Positions 18,589 through 27,588 of a stretch of DNA of 64,000 bases are shown piece by piece. The stretch is from Hahella sp. KA22 (GTDB taxonomy: Bacteria; Pseudomonadota; Gammaproteobacteria; Pseudomonadales; Oleiphilaceae): NCBI RefSeq assembly GCF_004135205.1, contig NZ_CP035490.1:3303501-3367500 (forward strand). The letters run 5' to 3'. The stretch's first letter is position 1, and each line of letters opens with the position of its first letter. The notes under the pieces were generated by a model, which was not told the DNA's origin, did no database searches, and saw only the letters and a program-made list of their open reading frames with translations. The position numbers and the translations under genes were made by a program.

Positions 18589-19043
18589 GTTTGCGGTGCG
18601 GCGGCGGTCAGCAGTCGACGAACTTCCGGTTCCAGGCCAGTCAGGCCGCCTGCGCAGCCGGCATCCAGCGCTTCTTCCACTGATGCGCCATCCACGAAGA
18701 AGGCTTTCAAGGCGAGTAGGGCGCCAACGCGATTACTGCTCATGCAATGGACCAGGACCGGGCAGTTTTCCGATTCATTCAGTATGTCCGCCAGCGCACG
18801 GGCGTTGGCTTCGGTCAAATCCTGCGGACCCGCTACCGGAATGTTAAACAGCTGCAGTCCTTGATCGTCGACTGGAAACGCATTCAACAGGGGCGTTTCG
18901 TGAGGCTGACATAGGCTGACGACCGTTTTTACCCCCGCCGCCCGGATGTGTGGGAAGTCGTCCGGCGCTGGCAGGCCGCAAGTGAAAAGCTCCGGTTGCG
19001 GCCGACGCAGATTGGGCAGCAGCAGAGAGACGTCATCTGTCAT
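18582..19043 (-). CDS. DUF442-like protein tyrosine phosphatase-fold protein
   Basis: 153 residues starting at ATG 19043 with AAGGAG upstream; longer in-frame extensions lie inside the ArsR gene. The loop VLVHCMSSNRVGALLAL has Cys100 and Arg105, the short C-X4-R loop of the DUF442/Blh phosphatase-like group; a serine replaces the glycine usual in HCASGNRVGA. In sulfide operons the DUF442 domain is often fused to the dioxygenase; here it stands alone. It overlaps the ArsR gene by 11 bases and the exporter by 7, so all three are coupled. The biochemical role is not settled. Confidence 0.75.
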   Translation of the reverse strand: MTDDVSLLLPNLRRPQPELFTCGLPAPDDFPHIRAAGVKTVVSLCQPHETPLLNAFPVDDQGLQLFNIPVAGPQDLTEANARALADILNESENCPVLVHCMSSNRVGALLALKAFFVDGASVEEALDAGCAGGLTGLEPEVRRLLTAAAPQTC

Positions 19044-19416
19044 GGGGTTCTCCTTGAATAGTTGGGTTTGAGGCAGGATTGCTGCAATAGTGGCGGTGCA
19101 GGAGTTTGACGATGGCCATGGCCGGCCCCTCCGCCACGGAATAATAAACGGTTTGCGCCTGTTTGCGTGTATGCACAAGTTGTTGATGGCGCAGCACCGC
19201 CAGATGTTGCGATAGCGCTGATTGCGACAGCTCCACGAATTCATTCAGTTCGCTGACCCGGCGCTCGCCCTCGGACAGCGCGCACAGAATCATCAGACGG
19301 TGCGGATTGGAGAGCGCCTGCATCAGCGCCGCCGCGGCTTCCGCATTCAACGCGGTTCCCATCAAGTCCAATGGAGTGGGGGATGAAGAATGGGGAGCGG
19401 CGACTTTCTTTTTCAT
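19033..19416 (-). CDS. bigR: ArsR-family repressor, BigR/SqrR persulfide-sensor type
   Basis: 127 residues with a winged helix-turn-helix (VSELNEFVELSQSALSQHLAVLR). Cys45 in LMILCALSEGE and Cys111 in HRHYCSNP are 66 residues apart, the same spacing as the two sensor cysteines of SqrR (Cys41/Cys107), which form a tetrasulfide bridge with sulfane sulfur. That match and the neighbours (exporter, DUF442, persulfide dioxygenase) support a persulfide-responsive repressor of its own operon and of the divergent gene. The symbol follows the family and has not been tested for this gene. Confidence 0.8.
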   Translation of the reverse strand: MKKKVAAPHSSSPTPLDLMGTALNAEAAAALMQALSNPHRLMILCALSEGERRVSELNEFVELSQSALSQHLAVLRHQQLVHTRKQAQTVYYSVAEGPAMAIVKLLHRHYCSNPASNPTIQGEPHDR

Positions 19417-19426
19417 TTAGCTAAAT
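19415..19426. promoter_or_regulatory. Palindromic operator candidate at the ArsR start codon
   Basis: ATTTAGCTAAAT is a perfect 12-bp palindrome that overlaps the ArsR start codon. Related CTAAAT half-sites recur at 19421-19447 and an AT-rich ATATATTTAATCTATAT stretch lies at 19460-19476. BigR-type repressors bind AT-rich palindromes, so the 133-bp divergent region probably holds one or two operators controlling both directions. Confidence 0.5.
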
Positions 19427-19549
19427 CTAAATAAGTGTTTTCTAAATCAGTCTAAGCTAATATATTTAATCTATATCGATTGCGCAATGTCCAAGTGACT
19501 AAACTTTGCTGTCATGGACTTAATAGTTTTAAGAGCCAAGGGGATGGAG

Positions 19550-20413
19550 ATGAATTTAATCGTGCGGCCCTTTTTCGATCGGGCGACGTACACGGTCAGC
19601 TACGTGACGCATGGAGAAGGGGATAGCCGTTGCGCCATTATTGACCCGGTGTTGGATTATGACTCCGCCGCCGGGCGCGTCGGCACTGAATCGGCGCAGG
19701 ATATTGTCCGTTATGTGAAGGAAAGCGGACTGGAAGTTGAGTGGATTCTGGAAACCCATGCCCATGCGGACCATCTGTCTGCGGCGCAATGGCTGAAGCG
19801 CGAGTTAGGGGGAAAAGTCGCCATTGGCGAGCATATCCGCGAGGTGCAGAGCGCGTTTGGGCGTATCTTTGATCTGGGGGCGGAGTTTGCGGTGGATGGC
19901 TCGCAGTTTGATCATTTATTTCGTGATGGCGAGACGTTTCACATTGGCGCGATGCCCGCCCAGGTAATGTATACGCCAGGGCATACGCCGGCCTGCGTCA
20001 GTTACGTGGTCGCTGATGCGGTGTTTATTGGCGATACGTTGTTTATGCCGGATTACGGCGCGGCGCGGGCGGATTTTCCGGGAGGCGACGCGACGGAGCT
20101 GTATCGCTCCATACGACGTATTCTGTCATTGCCGCCGCAAACCCGCTTGTTTGTCTGCCACGATTACCTGCCCAATGGCCGCGAGTTGCGCTTTGAGAGC
20201 ACGGTGGCCGAGCAGCGCAGAGAGAACGTGCTGTGTCATGAAGGCGTCTCTGAGGAAGGCTTCGTGCAACAGCGCAAAGCCAGAGACGCCAAGCTGGGGG
20301 CTCCCGCTCTCATGCTGCCGTCCCTGCAGGTCAACATCCGCGGCGGCCACTTGCCCGAGGCGGCTGATAATGGCGTCCGTTATCTGAAGATCCCGTTAAA
20401 CCAGATCAGCTGA
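19550..20413 (+). CDS. Persulfide dioxygenase-like MBL-fold hydrolase (ETHE1/Blh type)
   Basis: 287 residues from ATG 19550, where AGGGG is six bases upstream; earlier ATGs at 19514 and 19544 are less well placed. The metal motif HAHADHLSAA (His70, His72, Asp74, His75) and GDTLFMPDYGAARADFPGG are those of ETHE1-type iron(II) persulfide dioxygenases, which oxidise glutathione persulfide to sulfite. HTPACVSY and the RGGHLPEA end also match Blh. It is divergent from the BigR-type operon. It lacks the rhodanese or DUF442 domain that is fused in some relatives. Confidence 0.87.
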   Translation: MNLIVRPFFDRATYTVSYVTHGEGDSRCAIIDPVLDYDSAAGRVGTESAQDIVRYVKESGLEVEWILETHAHADHLSAAQWLKRELGGKVAIGEHIREVQSAFGRIFDLGAEFAVDGSQFDHLFRDGETFHIGAMPAQVMYTPGHTPACVSYVVADAVFIGDTLFMPDYGAARADFPGGDATELYRSIRRILSLPPQTRLFVCHDYLPNGRELRFESTVAEQRRENVLCHEGVSEEGFVQQRKARDAKLGAPALMLPSLQVNIRGGHLPEAADNGVRYLKIPLNQIS

Positions 20414-20458
20414 GCCATCCTGACGCGACGGGCGTCGCTATGTCCGCGAATCAGGCGC

Positions 20459-22309
20459 TTAGAGTTTGCCTGCTTTAGCGGCTAGTGACGTCTCCGTCGA
20501 CACATTGCTGTAGCGTTTAACGTAATCGTTGGACATGGCAGTGGCCTGGGCGAGTTGCTTGCTGTTCATGATGCCTTTCAGGAACTGCTTCATTTCAGAG
20601 GCGCGTTGCGGGTCCCAGTCTGAGATGGTTTTGCCTTTCTTGTTGAGTTCAGCGGCGGTCAACCAGGCGTAGGCCTCCACATAGTCTTTGTTGACGCCCA
20701 GCTTTTTGTAATAGCAGTAAGCAACGCTCAACTGGGAGACTGGATTACCTCGTTGGGCGGCTTTGAGAAAGTGATCAAACCCCTTGCTTTCATTTTTCGC
20801 CAGACCTTGTCCCTGTAAATACATCACGCCCAGATTATGCAGGGCATTGGTGCTGCCGGCGGCGATGGCTTTCTCGAAATAGTTGGCGGCCTGCTCATAG
20901 GAGCGGTAGACAATTTTCCCTTCCTTGTAGATCAACCCCAGTGAGTTCAGCGCTTCCTTGCTGTTCTGGTTGGCGGCTTCCGTCAGCCATTTCAACGCTG
21001 ATGCGCTATTGGGGCTAATGCCCACGCCATATTGATACATTTGCCCCAGTAACATTTGAGCTTCCATGTTCCCAGTTTCCGCCGCTTTTTTCATGTAGTC
21101 CGCCGCCAGGTAATAGTCCTGCTGTCCCGCCAGTCCCTCCAACAGCATTTTGCCCATGTAAAAATGTCCTTGTTGGTGTCCATGGGAAGAAGAGGTCTTA
21201 CAGGAACTCATGGCCGCCGCATACATTGAGTTGACGTAATCCTGCTCACAGGCGTCGCTCAACTGGCTGACGTCAACGGCGACGGGTTGCGCATTGCGCA
21301 ATGCATTGTCGCGGTAACTGTCGTAGTCGAACTTGGCGCTGGCGGTCGTCGTTGCAGGTTGCGTTGGGGCGCCGCTCGCCAATAACAGATTGCGACTGAT
21401 CTGGTCTTTGACCGTCGCGATAGGTATCGCCATGCCGATGCCTTCCATGCCGCTCAGCCGCAAGGTATTCACACCGATGACTTTGGCGTTGGCGTCCAAT
21501 AGCGGGCCGCCGCTGTTCCCTGGATTGATGGCGGCGTCTGTTTGCAGCAGAGTGACGCCTTCAAAGTCTCTGATGCCGGAGAGAATGCCGGAGGTAACGG
21601 TAAACTCCAGTCCAGCGGGCGAGCCGACAGTATAAGTGGGCTGTCCCACTGCTGGATCGGTTTTCACCGCCGCGTCGAAGTATCGGCACTCTTTGACGGC
21701 GCCGACCAGAAAGGCCAAGTCGGTGTCTTCGCTTTTCACTACGGTATGCGCGGCGAATGTGCGGCCATCCAGCGTTTTGACCTGGACGCTGGCGTTTCGC
21801 CGCTCGGAAGACAGTTTATCGTAAGCTTGCTGCAGCTCCTGGCGATATTTTTCCATGCTGCGCAGTCTGTCCTGATCCGTACTTTGCTGGGCTGAACCTT
21901 TATATCTGGGATATTGCTTCTCCCAGGTTGCGATGCGTTCGCGGGTTTCCTGGGTCTTTCTATCCACTTTGTCCATGGCTGCGGAAACTTCCTGCAGCGC
22001 GGGATTGTCAAACTCCACCACATGCCGGTTGGTCACAATCAGGCAGTCTTTGTTGATAAAAAATCCCGAGCCTACGCTGGCGCCCACACTGATGGAGACA
22101 GCAGCTTCCCGCGCTTCCTGAATCGAGCGGATGATGTGAGTATCGACTGTTTGCTTGTCTTGGCCTTTGGGCTCCACGATGACAATGTGCGTCCCTTTTT
22201 GGGGCTGCGCTGGCGCGTCCTCATTCGAGCAGGCGTTGAGCAGCCCCGGTGCGATGAGGCAGGCTGCAAGCAAGCGGAAAGTCGTGGTGGAGACTCGGGT
22301 ATAGGACAT
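20459..22309 (-). CDS. DegP-like trypsin-type serine protease lipoprotein with Sel1 repeats
   Basis: 616 residues. Lipoprotein signal ending LLNAC (Cys27). An S1C trypsin-like domain has His96 (TNRHVVE), Asp197 (SEDTDLAFL) and Ser266 (NPGNSGGPLLD). About 65 helical, charged residues (about 107-172, probably a coiled coil) are inserted between His and Asp, which in DegP are about 30 apart. No PDZ domain follows; instead residues about 370-560 hold Sel1/TPR-like repeats (AADYMKKAAETGNMEAQMLL and others). It may be a membrane-tethered periplasmic quality-control protease whose repeats choose substrates. It is a single-gene unit. Confidence 0.85.
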   Translation of the reverse strand: MSYTRVSTTTFRLLAACLIAPGLLNACSNEDAPAQPQKGTHIVIVEPKGQDKQTVDTHIIRSIQEAREAAVSISVGASVGSGFFINKDCLIVTNRHVVEFDNPALQEVSAAMDKVDRKTQETRERIATWEKQYPRYKGSAQQSTDQDRLRSMEKYRQELQQAYDKLSSERRNASVQVKTLDGRTFAAHTVVKSEDTDLAFLVGAVKECRYFDAAVKTDPAVGQPTYTVGSPAGLEFTVTSGILSGIRDFEGVTLLQTDAAINPGNSGGPLLDANAKVIGVNTLRLSGMEGIGMAIPIATVKDQISRNLLLASGAPTQPATTTASAKFDYDSYRDNALRNAQPVAVDVSQLSDACEQDYVNSMYAAAMSSCKTSSSHGHQQGHFYMGKMLLEGLAGQQDYYLAADYMKKAAETGNMEAQMLLGQMYQYGVGISPNSASALKWLTEAANQNSKEALNSLGLIYKEGKIVYRSYEQAANYFEKAIAAGSTNALHNLGVMYLQGQGLAKNESKGFDHFLKAAQRGNPVSQLSVAYCYYKKLGVNKDYVEAYAWLTAAELNKKGKTISDWDPQRASEMKQFLKGIMNSKQLAQATAMSNDYVKRYSNVSTETSLAAKAGKL

Positions 22310-22497
22310 GGATCACCTTATGGAGGGAGGAATATCGGTATGCGCCATTGCATGCGCCATTATAGGTTGCGTGGAGCAGTGCTTTGGGTGGTGAGCGCTT
22401 GGATTTGACGTTGTTTTGCAACGGCAAAACTGGAGGGACCGGAATTTGGTAAGGCGCTTTGTATTCATGGCGACGTCCATGTCTGGCAGACCCTGGA

Positions 22498-23289
22498 TTA
22501 TTGAAATTCAGTGGGGCTGGGAGCGAGCTCTTCCATGCCAAAGCGCTTTTTCAGTTCTTCATATGTACTGTCCATGCGATATAAGCGATAGGCTTCGGCG
22601 AACTCTACCGCCATGCCGTCCGGCGCCTTGCGCGAGAACGCCGCATACATGCGCTTACCGGGAAACAACGCTCCGTCCAAACGCTGCACTTGCTCATCCA
22701 GCCCGGCGATTTCCGCACGGGCTCTCTCTATGGCGCTGGTGGCGCCGAAAATGGCGTCGAATCGATTACTGATCAGCATGATGAAAAGCTGTGACTGATT
22801 AACAGTAGGTTGCTCAATGGGCGCTTTTCTGCGAATCAGGTCAATGACTTGATCGCTCATGTAGTAGCCGCTGGCCGCCGCGGTGCGCCAACGCCAGACG
22901 AACTGCTCCAGCGGCGGGTCATAGCGAATTTCGTCACTGCGATCGCGTCTGATATACAGGGTGGTGCGGGAGACATGCAGCAGGTTGTCCGGTATAAAAT
23001 CGGCGAACTTCTGTCTTTCCGGAGAAATGGCGACGAAGGTCACCGCATGCACGCCGCCTTCCTCCAGTTCTTTCATGGCTCTTTTCCACGGATGCCGGCG
23101 AAACTCGATATCCCAACCCAGTCGCGCCGCCACCGCACGCATGATCTCAACGTGAAAACCAGTAAGATGCGCCGTTTCGTCGATATACTCGAAGGGCGAA
23201 TTATTGGCTTCCTCCATGCCCACCAACAGAGTCCTGGCCTGACACCATGGCGCAAGCCAGCAGCAAAAAGCGACCAGAAACCATTTCAT
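22498..23289 (-). CDS. Periplasmic solute-binding protein (SBP family 3), orphan
   Basis: 263 residues. Signal peptide cleaved at CQA-RT. FEYIDETAHLTGFHVEIMRAVAARLG and the following HPWKRAMKELEEG are the amino-acid-binding family 3 pattern. No permease or ATPase gene is adjacent, so it may be a sensory or scavenging binding protein. The ligand is unknown. The 190 bp upstream of the serine protease gene on its 3' side holds no other gene. Confidence 0.82.
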   Translation of the reverse strand: MKWFLVAFCCWLAPWCQARTLLVGMEEANNSPFEYIDETAHLTGFHVEIMRAVAARLGWDIEFRRHPWKRAMKELEEGGVHAVTFVAISPERQKFADFIPDNLLHVSRTTLYIRRDRSDEIRYDPPLEQFVWRWRTAAASGYYMSDQVIDLIRRKAPIEQPTVNQSQLFIMLISNRFDAIFGATSAIERARAEIAGLDEQVQRLDGALFPGKRMYAAFSRKAPDGMAVEFAEAYRLYRMDSTYEELKKRFGMEELAPSPTEFQ

Positions 23290-23528
23290 GGAAACGGACC
23301 TCCCGATGGGTGAATTTGTATGGGCTGATTAGATGCTGCAAGTAGCTATATTAAGTATAGGCGTTAGATTTTCAAACGTGACAAAAATTCACTGTCTCAG
23401 TTGGTGCTGAAGGAGTAGTGTACTTTTATGTAATTGATGCCTCATATATTTATTCGCGTGTTATAGTGGTACATAGGAAAATAAGGAAATCTGCATTTCT
23501 ATCTATTTTTGGAAGGGATCATTAATAA

Positions 23529-24206
23529 ATGAATGAAAAATATTATACCGTTAAAAAGAGGCCCGAAGAATGGGGTGATGACCGGGGTGTATGTCATGGT
23601 GTGGTTACAACGGAGCCGTGGGTCAGGAATAATTTCTTTATAGGCGAAATACTTGTAAAGGGGCGCAAAAGTTGGGGGGCTCTTGAGCCAAGGTGGTATA
23701 ACGAGGTTATTTACTATAATACGTCTTGGCAGCCTCTAACGTGTTTTTTGAATCGAATAGTTATTCATCACACAAATAACTCAAATTCTATTATGGAAAA
23801 TGAAAAGAAGCAGCAGAGCAAAGGTTATGCTGCGTTAGGTTATCATTTTTTTATTGATACTGAGGGAAATGTGCTCGAAGGGCGCCCAATTGAGGTAATG
23901 GGAAGTCACGCAGGAAGAGGTAAAGTCAGCGGGCCGGTGAATGATCCTGATTGGGGGGCAATAGGTATAGTACTGCAAGGTGACTATCATCATGAGGACG
24001 ACTGGATTTATAGTACACATGCGCCTCAAATTCAGCTTGGAAAATTATTTAAATTAATTGTCGTATTGAAAAATAAGTATCAAATAAACAAGCTTCTAAT
24101 GCATCGTGAAGTCAAACGAGACGGGAAGGTTACAGTATGCCCTGGCGATCATTTGGCTAAAATTATCATTGATTACAGAAGCCAGATAGCAATGGAAGGG
24201 CAATGA
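23529..24206 (+). CDS. Signal-less N-acetylmuramoyl-L-alanine amidase (PGRP/Amidase_2), putative antibacterial effector
   Basis: 225 residues. The C-terminal 150 residues are an Amidase_2/peptidoglycan-recognition domain: IVIHHTNNSN (His80), GYAALGYHFFID (catalytic-type Tyr105), GSHAGRG, MHREV (His192) and TVCPGD (Cys204), the complete zinc triad of T7 lysozyme-type amidases that cut between MurNAc and L-Ala. The first 70 residues match nothing I know. There is no signal peptide, so it cannot reach peptidoglycan by Sec alone. GC is clearly lower than in neighbours. The next gene starts one base after its stop and encodes a membrane-anchored small protein. AmpDh3/PA0808 of P. aeruginosa is a type VI secretion precedent for such a pair. 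A phage-lysin relic is the alternative. Confidence 0.78.
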   Translation: MNEKYYTVKKRPEEWGDDRGVCHGVVTTEPWVRNNFFIGEILVKGRKSWGALEPRWYNEVIYYNTSWQPLTCFLNRIVIHHTNNSNSIMENEKKQQSKGYAALGYHFFIDTEGNVLEGRPIEVMGSHAGRGKVSGPVNDPDWGAIGIVLQGDYHHEDDWIYSTHAPQIQLGKLFKLIVVLKNKYQINKLLMHREVKRDGKVTVCPGDHLAKIIIDYRSQIAMEGQ

Positions 24207-24207
24207 G

Positions 24208-24666
24208 ATGCGTTACGCTTTTGCATTTTTGTTGGGCGCTATATTGGCTGTAGCTCTATCTGCGTTTGCAGGGTGTATTACATTCTGGCGCGTGGCTTCA
24301 GATGAAAATGCGCTCTTTTCCATTCCTGTGCTGAGCTCAGAAAATATTGATATATCTGACCTTAATAAGAGAATTAGCACTCAAGCTGAAAACGATATTC
24401 TTGCCGTGCTTTCATTGATTGGCGGGCCAATATATGAGCGGGGAGCGGTGTCTGTCAGGTCAAACAAAAAGGATTTTGAAAAGGAGTATAGCGTCGTGCT
24501 TATTAACGACAATATCCCCGATGATGATTCGGTAAGCGGGTATCGCTACGATATTGTTCTGAAAAGGGATAAAAGCGACAACTGGGTGCTTGTTGAGATG
24601 ACGCAGAGTTGGCGCTGCTGGGAAGATCGCGGGCATACTCAATTTGGTGTAGAGCCCTGTATGTAG
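24208..24666 (+). CDS. Membrane-anchored small protein, putative immunity partner
   Basis: 152 residues. The N-terminal hydrophobic segment ends in AFAGC, which is a weak lipobox (Phe at -3) or a plain anchor; the rest would lie in the periplasm. Two cysteines near the end (RCWEDRGHTQFGVEPC) may pair. ATG is one base after the amidase stop, with AAGGG inside the amidase end, so translation is coupled. No family is recognised. Location, coupling and low GC fit an immunity protein neutralising the amidase in the periplasm; this is inference. Confidence 0.6.
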   Translation: MRYAFAFLLGAILAVALSAFAGCITFWRVASDENALFSIPVLSSENIDISDLNKRISTQAENDILAVLSLIGGPIYERGAVSVRSNKKDFEKEYSVVLINDNIPDDDSVSGYRYDIVLKRDKSDNWVLVEMTQSWRCWEDRGHTQFGVEPCM

Positions 24667-24718
24667 CTGATTCATGGAATAACCGTTATAAACAACGCCA
24701 ACTGAAAAGGACCTCAAT

Positions 24719-25081
24719 ATGCTTAAAGCTTCCTGCCATTGCGGCAATATCAATATAGAAATGCCTCGGGCGCCAGAGGCGTTGGTGAGTTGTAATTGTT
24801 CGATTTGTCATCGCCTTGGGGCGTTGTGGGGACGTTTTGCTCCTGAAGAGGTGAATGTGGTGTGGACGGAGGAGGCGCCGAAACCCTATCGCTGGGGGGA
24901 TGAATATATCGACTTTCAGCATTGCCCGCGTTGCGGTTGCGTGACGCACCATACTTCCACGGAAAACTGGGAGGAAAAGCGGATAACGATAAATTGCCGT
25001 ATGTTGGAGCCTAAATGGATTGCGAACACGCCAATCAAAAAGTTTGACGGCGCGGATACCTGGGAATTTATTGAGGAATGA
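24719..25081 (+). CDS. GFA-family (glutathione-dependent formaldehyde-activating enzyme-like) protein
   Basis: 120 residues. Zinc-site cysteines appear in the family order: ASCHCGNINIE, SCNCSICHRLG, and HCPRCGCVTHH. Members include Gfa, which was linked to S-hydroxymethylglutathione formation, and CENP-V-like proteins; most bacterial members lack a proven activity. AAAAGGAC precedes the ATG. GC returns to the level of the main genome here, so it probably is not part of the AT-rich pair upstream. Confidence 0.85.
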   Translation: MLKASCHCGNINIEMPRAPEALVSCNCSICHRLGALWGRFAPEEVNVVWTEEAPKPYRWGDEYIDFQHCPRCGCVTHHTSTENWEEKRITINCRMLEPKWIANTPIKKFDGADTWEFIEE

Positions 25082-25202
25082 CAATTTTTTACTGACGTAG
25101 AGATCTGAAAACCCCCGATTGTCTGGCAAATCCGGCGCCTTCAACCATAATTTGATTGAACGGACGCATAGATTTTCCGTTAATCAATTGAGGGTTTCTT
25201 CG

Positions 25203-25940
25203 ATGAAGTTTAAATCCGCCATTTTGACCTTCCTTGCGTTATTCCTTGCGGCTTCCGTCCGCGCGGAAACCGTCACCGCCGCCGGCGATCCCTGGCCTCC
25301 TTTTATAGATCCTAACGATCCTGATGGCGGCGTGGCCGTGTCTCTGGCTCGCGAGGCTTTTTCCCGCTCCGGCTTCACTCTGGAAATGAATATCATGCCC
25401 TGGGCGAGGGCTATTGATGGTGTGAAAAACGCCAAGTATGACGTGCTTATCGGCACGTGGTGGACGAAAGAGCGAACGGAGTTTCTCGACTACAGCGAGC
25501 CCTATCTGACCAATGAAATCAAATTCATTAAACGCAAAGGCGACCCATTTGAATACAACGGAATGGACAGTCTGACCGGCAAGTCTGTGGGAATTGTTCG
25601 CGGTTATGGATACGGGGATGAGTTCCTCAACGCCACTAACTTCAAGCGTCCTGAAACAGCAGACTTTCTACCTAACGTGAAGAAAGTCGTGTCCGGCAGG
25701 GTGGACCTCACCTTGGAAGACGAACTGGTGGCGCGCTCGCAGATCGCCAAGGAAGAACCGGGGTTGATAGATCAAATTGAATTTACCCAGAATGCGTTGA
25801 ACGCCAATACGTTGCACGTTACCTGCGGTCTCGCCAACGCCAAACACGAAGAAATTATTAACGCCTTGAATAAGGGTATGGCGGCAATGAAGGCGGATGG
25901 GACTTTCGATCAGATCTTGAAGAAATACGGCATGAAGTAG
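25203..25940 (+). CDS. Periplasmic solute-binding protein (SBP family 3), orphan
   Basis: 245 residues from ATG 25203 with GAGGG upstream; a longer frame from 25119 lacks a signal sequence at its end, while this start gives a clean signal peptide cut at VRA-ET. The family 3 pattern (MPWARAIDGVKNAKYDVLIG, then YSEPYLTNEIKFI) is evident. No transporter subunits are nearby. Ends before a strong terminator shared with hutH. Confidence 0.82.
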   Translation: MKFKSAILTFLALFLAASVRAETVTAAGDPWPPFIDPNDPDGGVAVSLAREAFSRSGFTLEMNIMPWARAIDGVKNAKYDVLIGTWWTKERTEFLDYSEPYLTNEIKFIKRKGDPFEYNGMDSLTGKSVGIVRGYGYGDEFLNATNFKRPETADFLPNVKKVVSGRVDLTLEDELVARSQIAKEEPGLIDQIEFTQNALNANTLHVTCGLANAKHEEIINALNKGMAAMKADGTFDQILKKYGMK

Positions 25941-25978
25941 TGCGCGCCAACCTGTTTCAGGACGGCGCGCCCTAAAGT

Positions 25979-26012
25979 AAAAAGCCGGACGTTTAATCGA
26001 GTCCGGCTTTTT
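25979..26012. terminator. Bidirectional rho-independent terminator between SBP gene and hutH
   Basis: AAAAAGCCGGAC and GTCCGGCTTTTT form a perfect 12-bp stem with a 10-base loop. A- and T-tracts on both sides let it stop transcription from either gene. Confidence 0.9.
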
Positions 26013-26035
26013 CTTTGGGTAGTTCTAACGGCAGG

Positions 26036-27568
26036 TTAGAAGCTGACCATCATGCCTTGCGGCAGCCACTCGTTGAAGACAGCGGAGGCCAGCAGTTGCT
26101 TGGCTTGTTCGATGTCTGGGCCGAAGTAACGGTCGTGATCGTAGAACGGCACCACCTGACGCACTGACTTGCGCGCTTTCTCCACCAATGCAGAGGACTT
26201 CAACGGGCTGCGGAAATCCATGCCCTGAGTGGCGGCCAGAATCTCAATGGCGAGAATGCCGCGGGTGTTGTCCGCCATGTCGGTCAGACGACGGCCGGCG
26301 TAGGTCGCCATGGACACGTGGTCTTCCTGGTTGGCGGATGTCGGCAGGCTGTCCACGCTGGAAGGGTGGGACAGACATTTGTTCTCGCTGGCCAGCGCGG
26401 CGCTGGTCACCTGTGCGATCATGAAACCGGAATTCACGCCGCCGTTGTCCACTAGGAAAGGCGGCAACTTGGACATGTTCGGATCGATCAACAGGGCCAT
26501 ACGGCGTTCGGACAGAGAACCGATTTCCGCCAGCGCCAGCGCCAGATTGTCCGCCGCCATGGCGACTGGCTCCGCGTGGAAGTTGCCGCCGGACAGAATG
26601 TCGTCTTCGTCGGCGAATACCAGCGGATTATCGGACACCGCATTGGCTTCCGCCTGCAGTACTTCCGCCGCGTTGCGGATTTGCGTCAAACAGGCGCCCA
26701 TGACCTGAGGCTGGCAGCGCAGAGAGTAAGGGTCCTGCACCTTGCCGCAGTTGCTGTGGCTCTGCGCGATCTCACTGGTGTCCGCCAGCAAGTGGCGATA
26801 CATGACCGCCGCGTCGATCTGGCCTTTCTGGCCGCGGGCGTCATGAATACGAGGATCGAAAGGAGTGCGGCTGCCCAGGGCGGCCTCCACGCTCATTGCG
26901 CCGGTAACAGTGGCCGCCGCGTACAGATCTTCAGCGAAGAACAAGCCTTCCAGGGTGAACGCCGTGGAGGCCTGCGTGCCGTTGAGCAGAGCAAGACCTT
27001 CTTTCGGCGCCAGGGTGACAGGCTGCAGGCCGGCGATATCCAGGGCGGTCATGGCGTCGACGATTTTGCCGTCATGTCTGGCCTGGCCTTCGCCCAGCAG
27101 CACGCAGCTCATATGCGCCAGTGGGGCCAAATCGCCGGAAGCGCCTACGGAGCCTTTCTTGGGCACAATCGGATAGACTTCAGCATTCACCAGCTTGATT
27201 AGCGCATCCACCACCAGGCTGCGAATGCCGGAGTAGCCCCGCGCCAGCGCATTGATTTTCAGCGTCATCATCAGGCGCACAGTAGCGTCGTCCATGAAGT
27301 CGCCGGTGCCTGCTGCGTGAGACAGTACGATGGAGCGCTGCAGCACTTCCAGTTGATCTTCGGCGATACGGGTGTTGGCCAGCAGGCCAAACCCGGTGTT
27401 AACGCCATAGACCACGCGGCCTTCGCGCATGACGCGAGCGACGGCTTCGTGGGATTTATCCATGACGCGGTAGGCGTCTTCGCTCAGTGACAGTTTCACC
27501 GGGCCGCGGCTGACTTTGCGCAGATCCGCCAAGGTAAGTTGACCGGGGTTAATTAACAGCTCATTCAC
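26036..27568 (-). CDS. hutH: Histidine ammonia-lyase
   Basis: First step of histidine degradation: removes ammonia to give urocanate. The self-forming MIO electrophile comes from Ala-Ser-Gly in [13 protein letters not shown] (Ser144 when started here). The GTG at 27568 has GGAG eight bases upstream and gives 510 residues beginning MNELLINPG, the usual HutH start; an ATG at 27589 that overlaps the hutU stop would add seven residues. It is the last gene of hutI-hutG-hutU-hutH, ending at a strong terminator. Confidence 0.97.
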   Translation of the reverse strand: MNELLINPGQLTLADLRKVSRGPVKLSLSEDAYRVMDKSHEAVARVMREGRVVYGVNTGFGLLANTRIAEDQLEVLQRSIVLSHAAGTGDFMDDATVRLMMTLKINALARGYSGIRSLVVDALIKLVNAEVYPIVPKKGSVGASGDLAPLAHMSCVLLGEGQARHDGKIVDAMTALDIAGLQPVTLAPKEGLALLNGTQASTAFTLEGLFFAEDLYAAATVTGAMSVEAALGSRTPFDPRIHDARGQKGQIDAAVMYRHLLADTSEIAQSHSNCGKVQDPYSLRCQPQVMGACLTQIRNAAEVLQAEANAVSDNPLVFADEDDILSGGNFHAEPVAMAADNLALALAEIGSLSERRMALLIDPNMSKLPPFLVDNGGVNSGFMIAQVTSAALASENKCLSHPSSVDSLPTSANQEDHVSMATYAGRRLTDMADNTRGILAIEILAATQGMDFRSPLKSSALVEKARKSVRQVVPFYDHDRYFGPDIEQAKQLLASAVFNEWLPQGMMVSF

Positions 27569-27588
27569 GTTATGTACTCCGCTACGCA

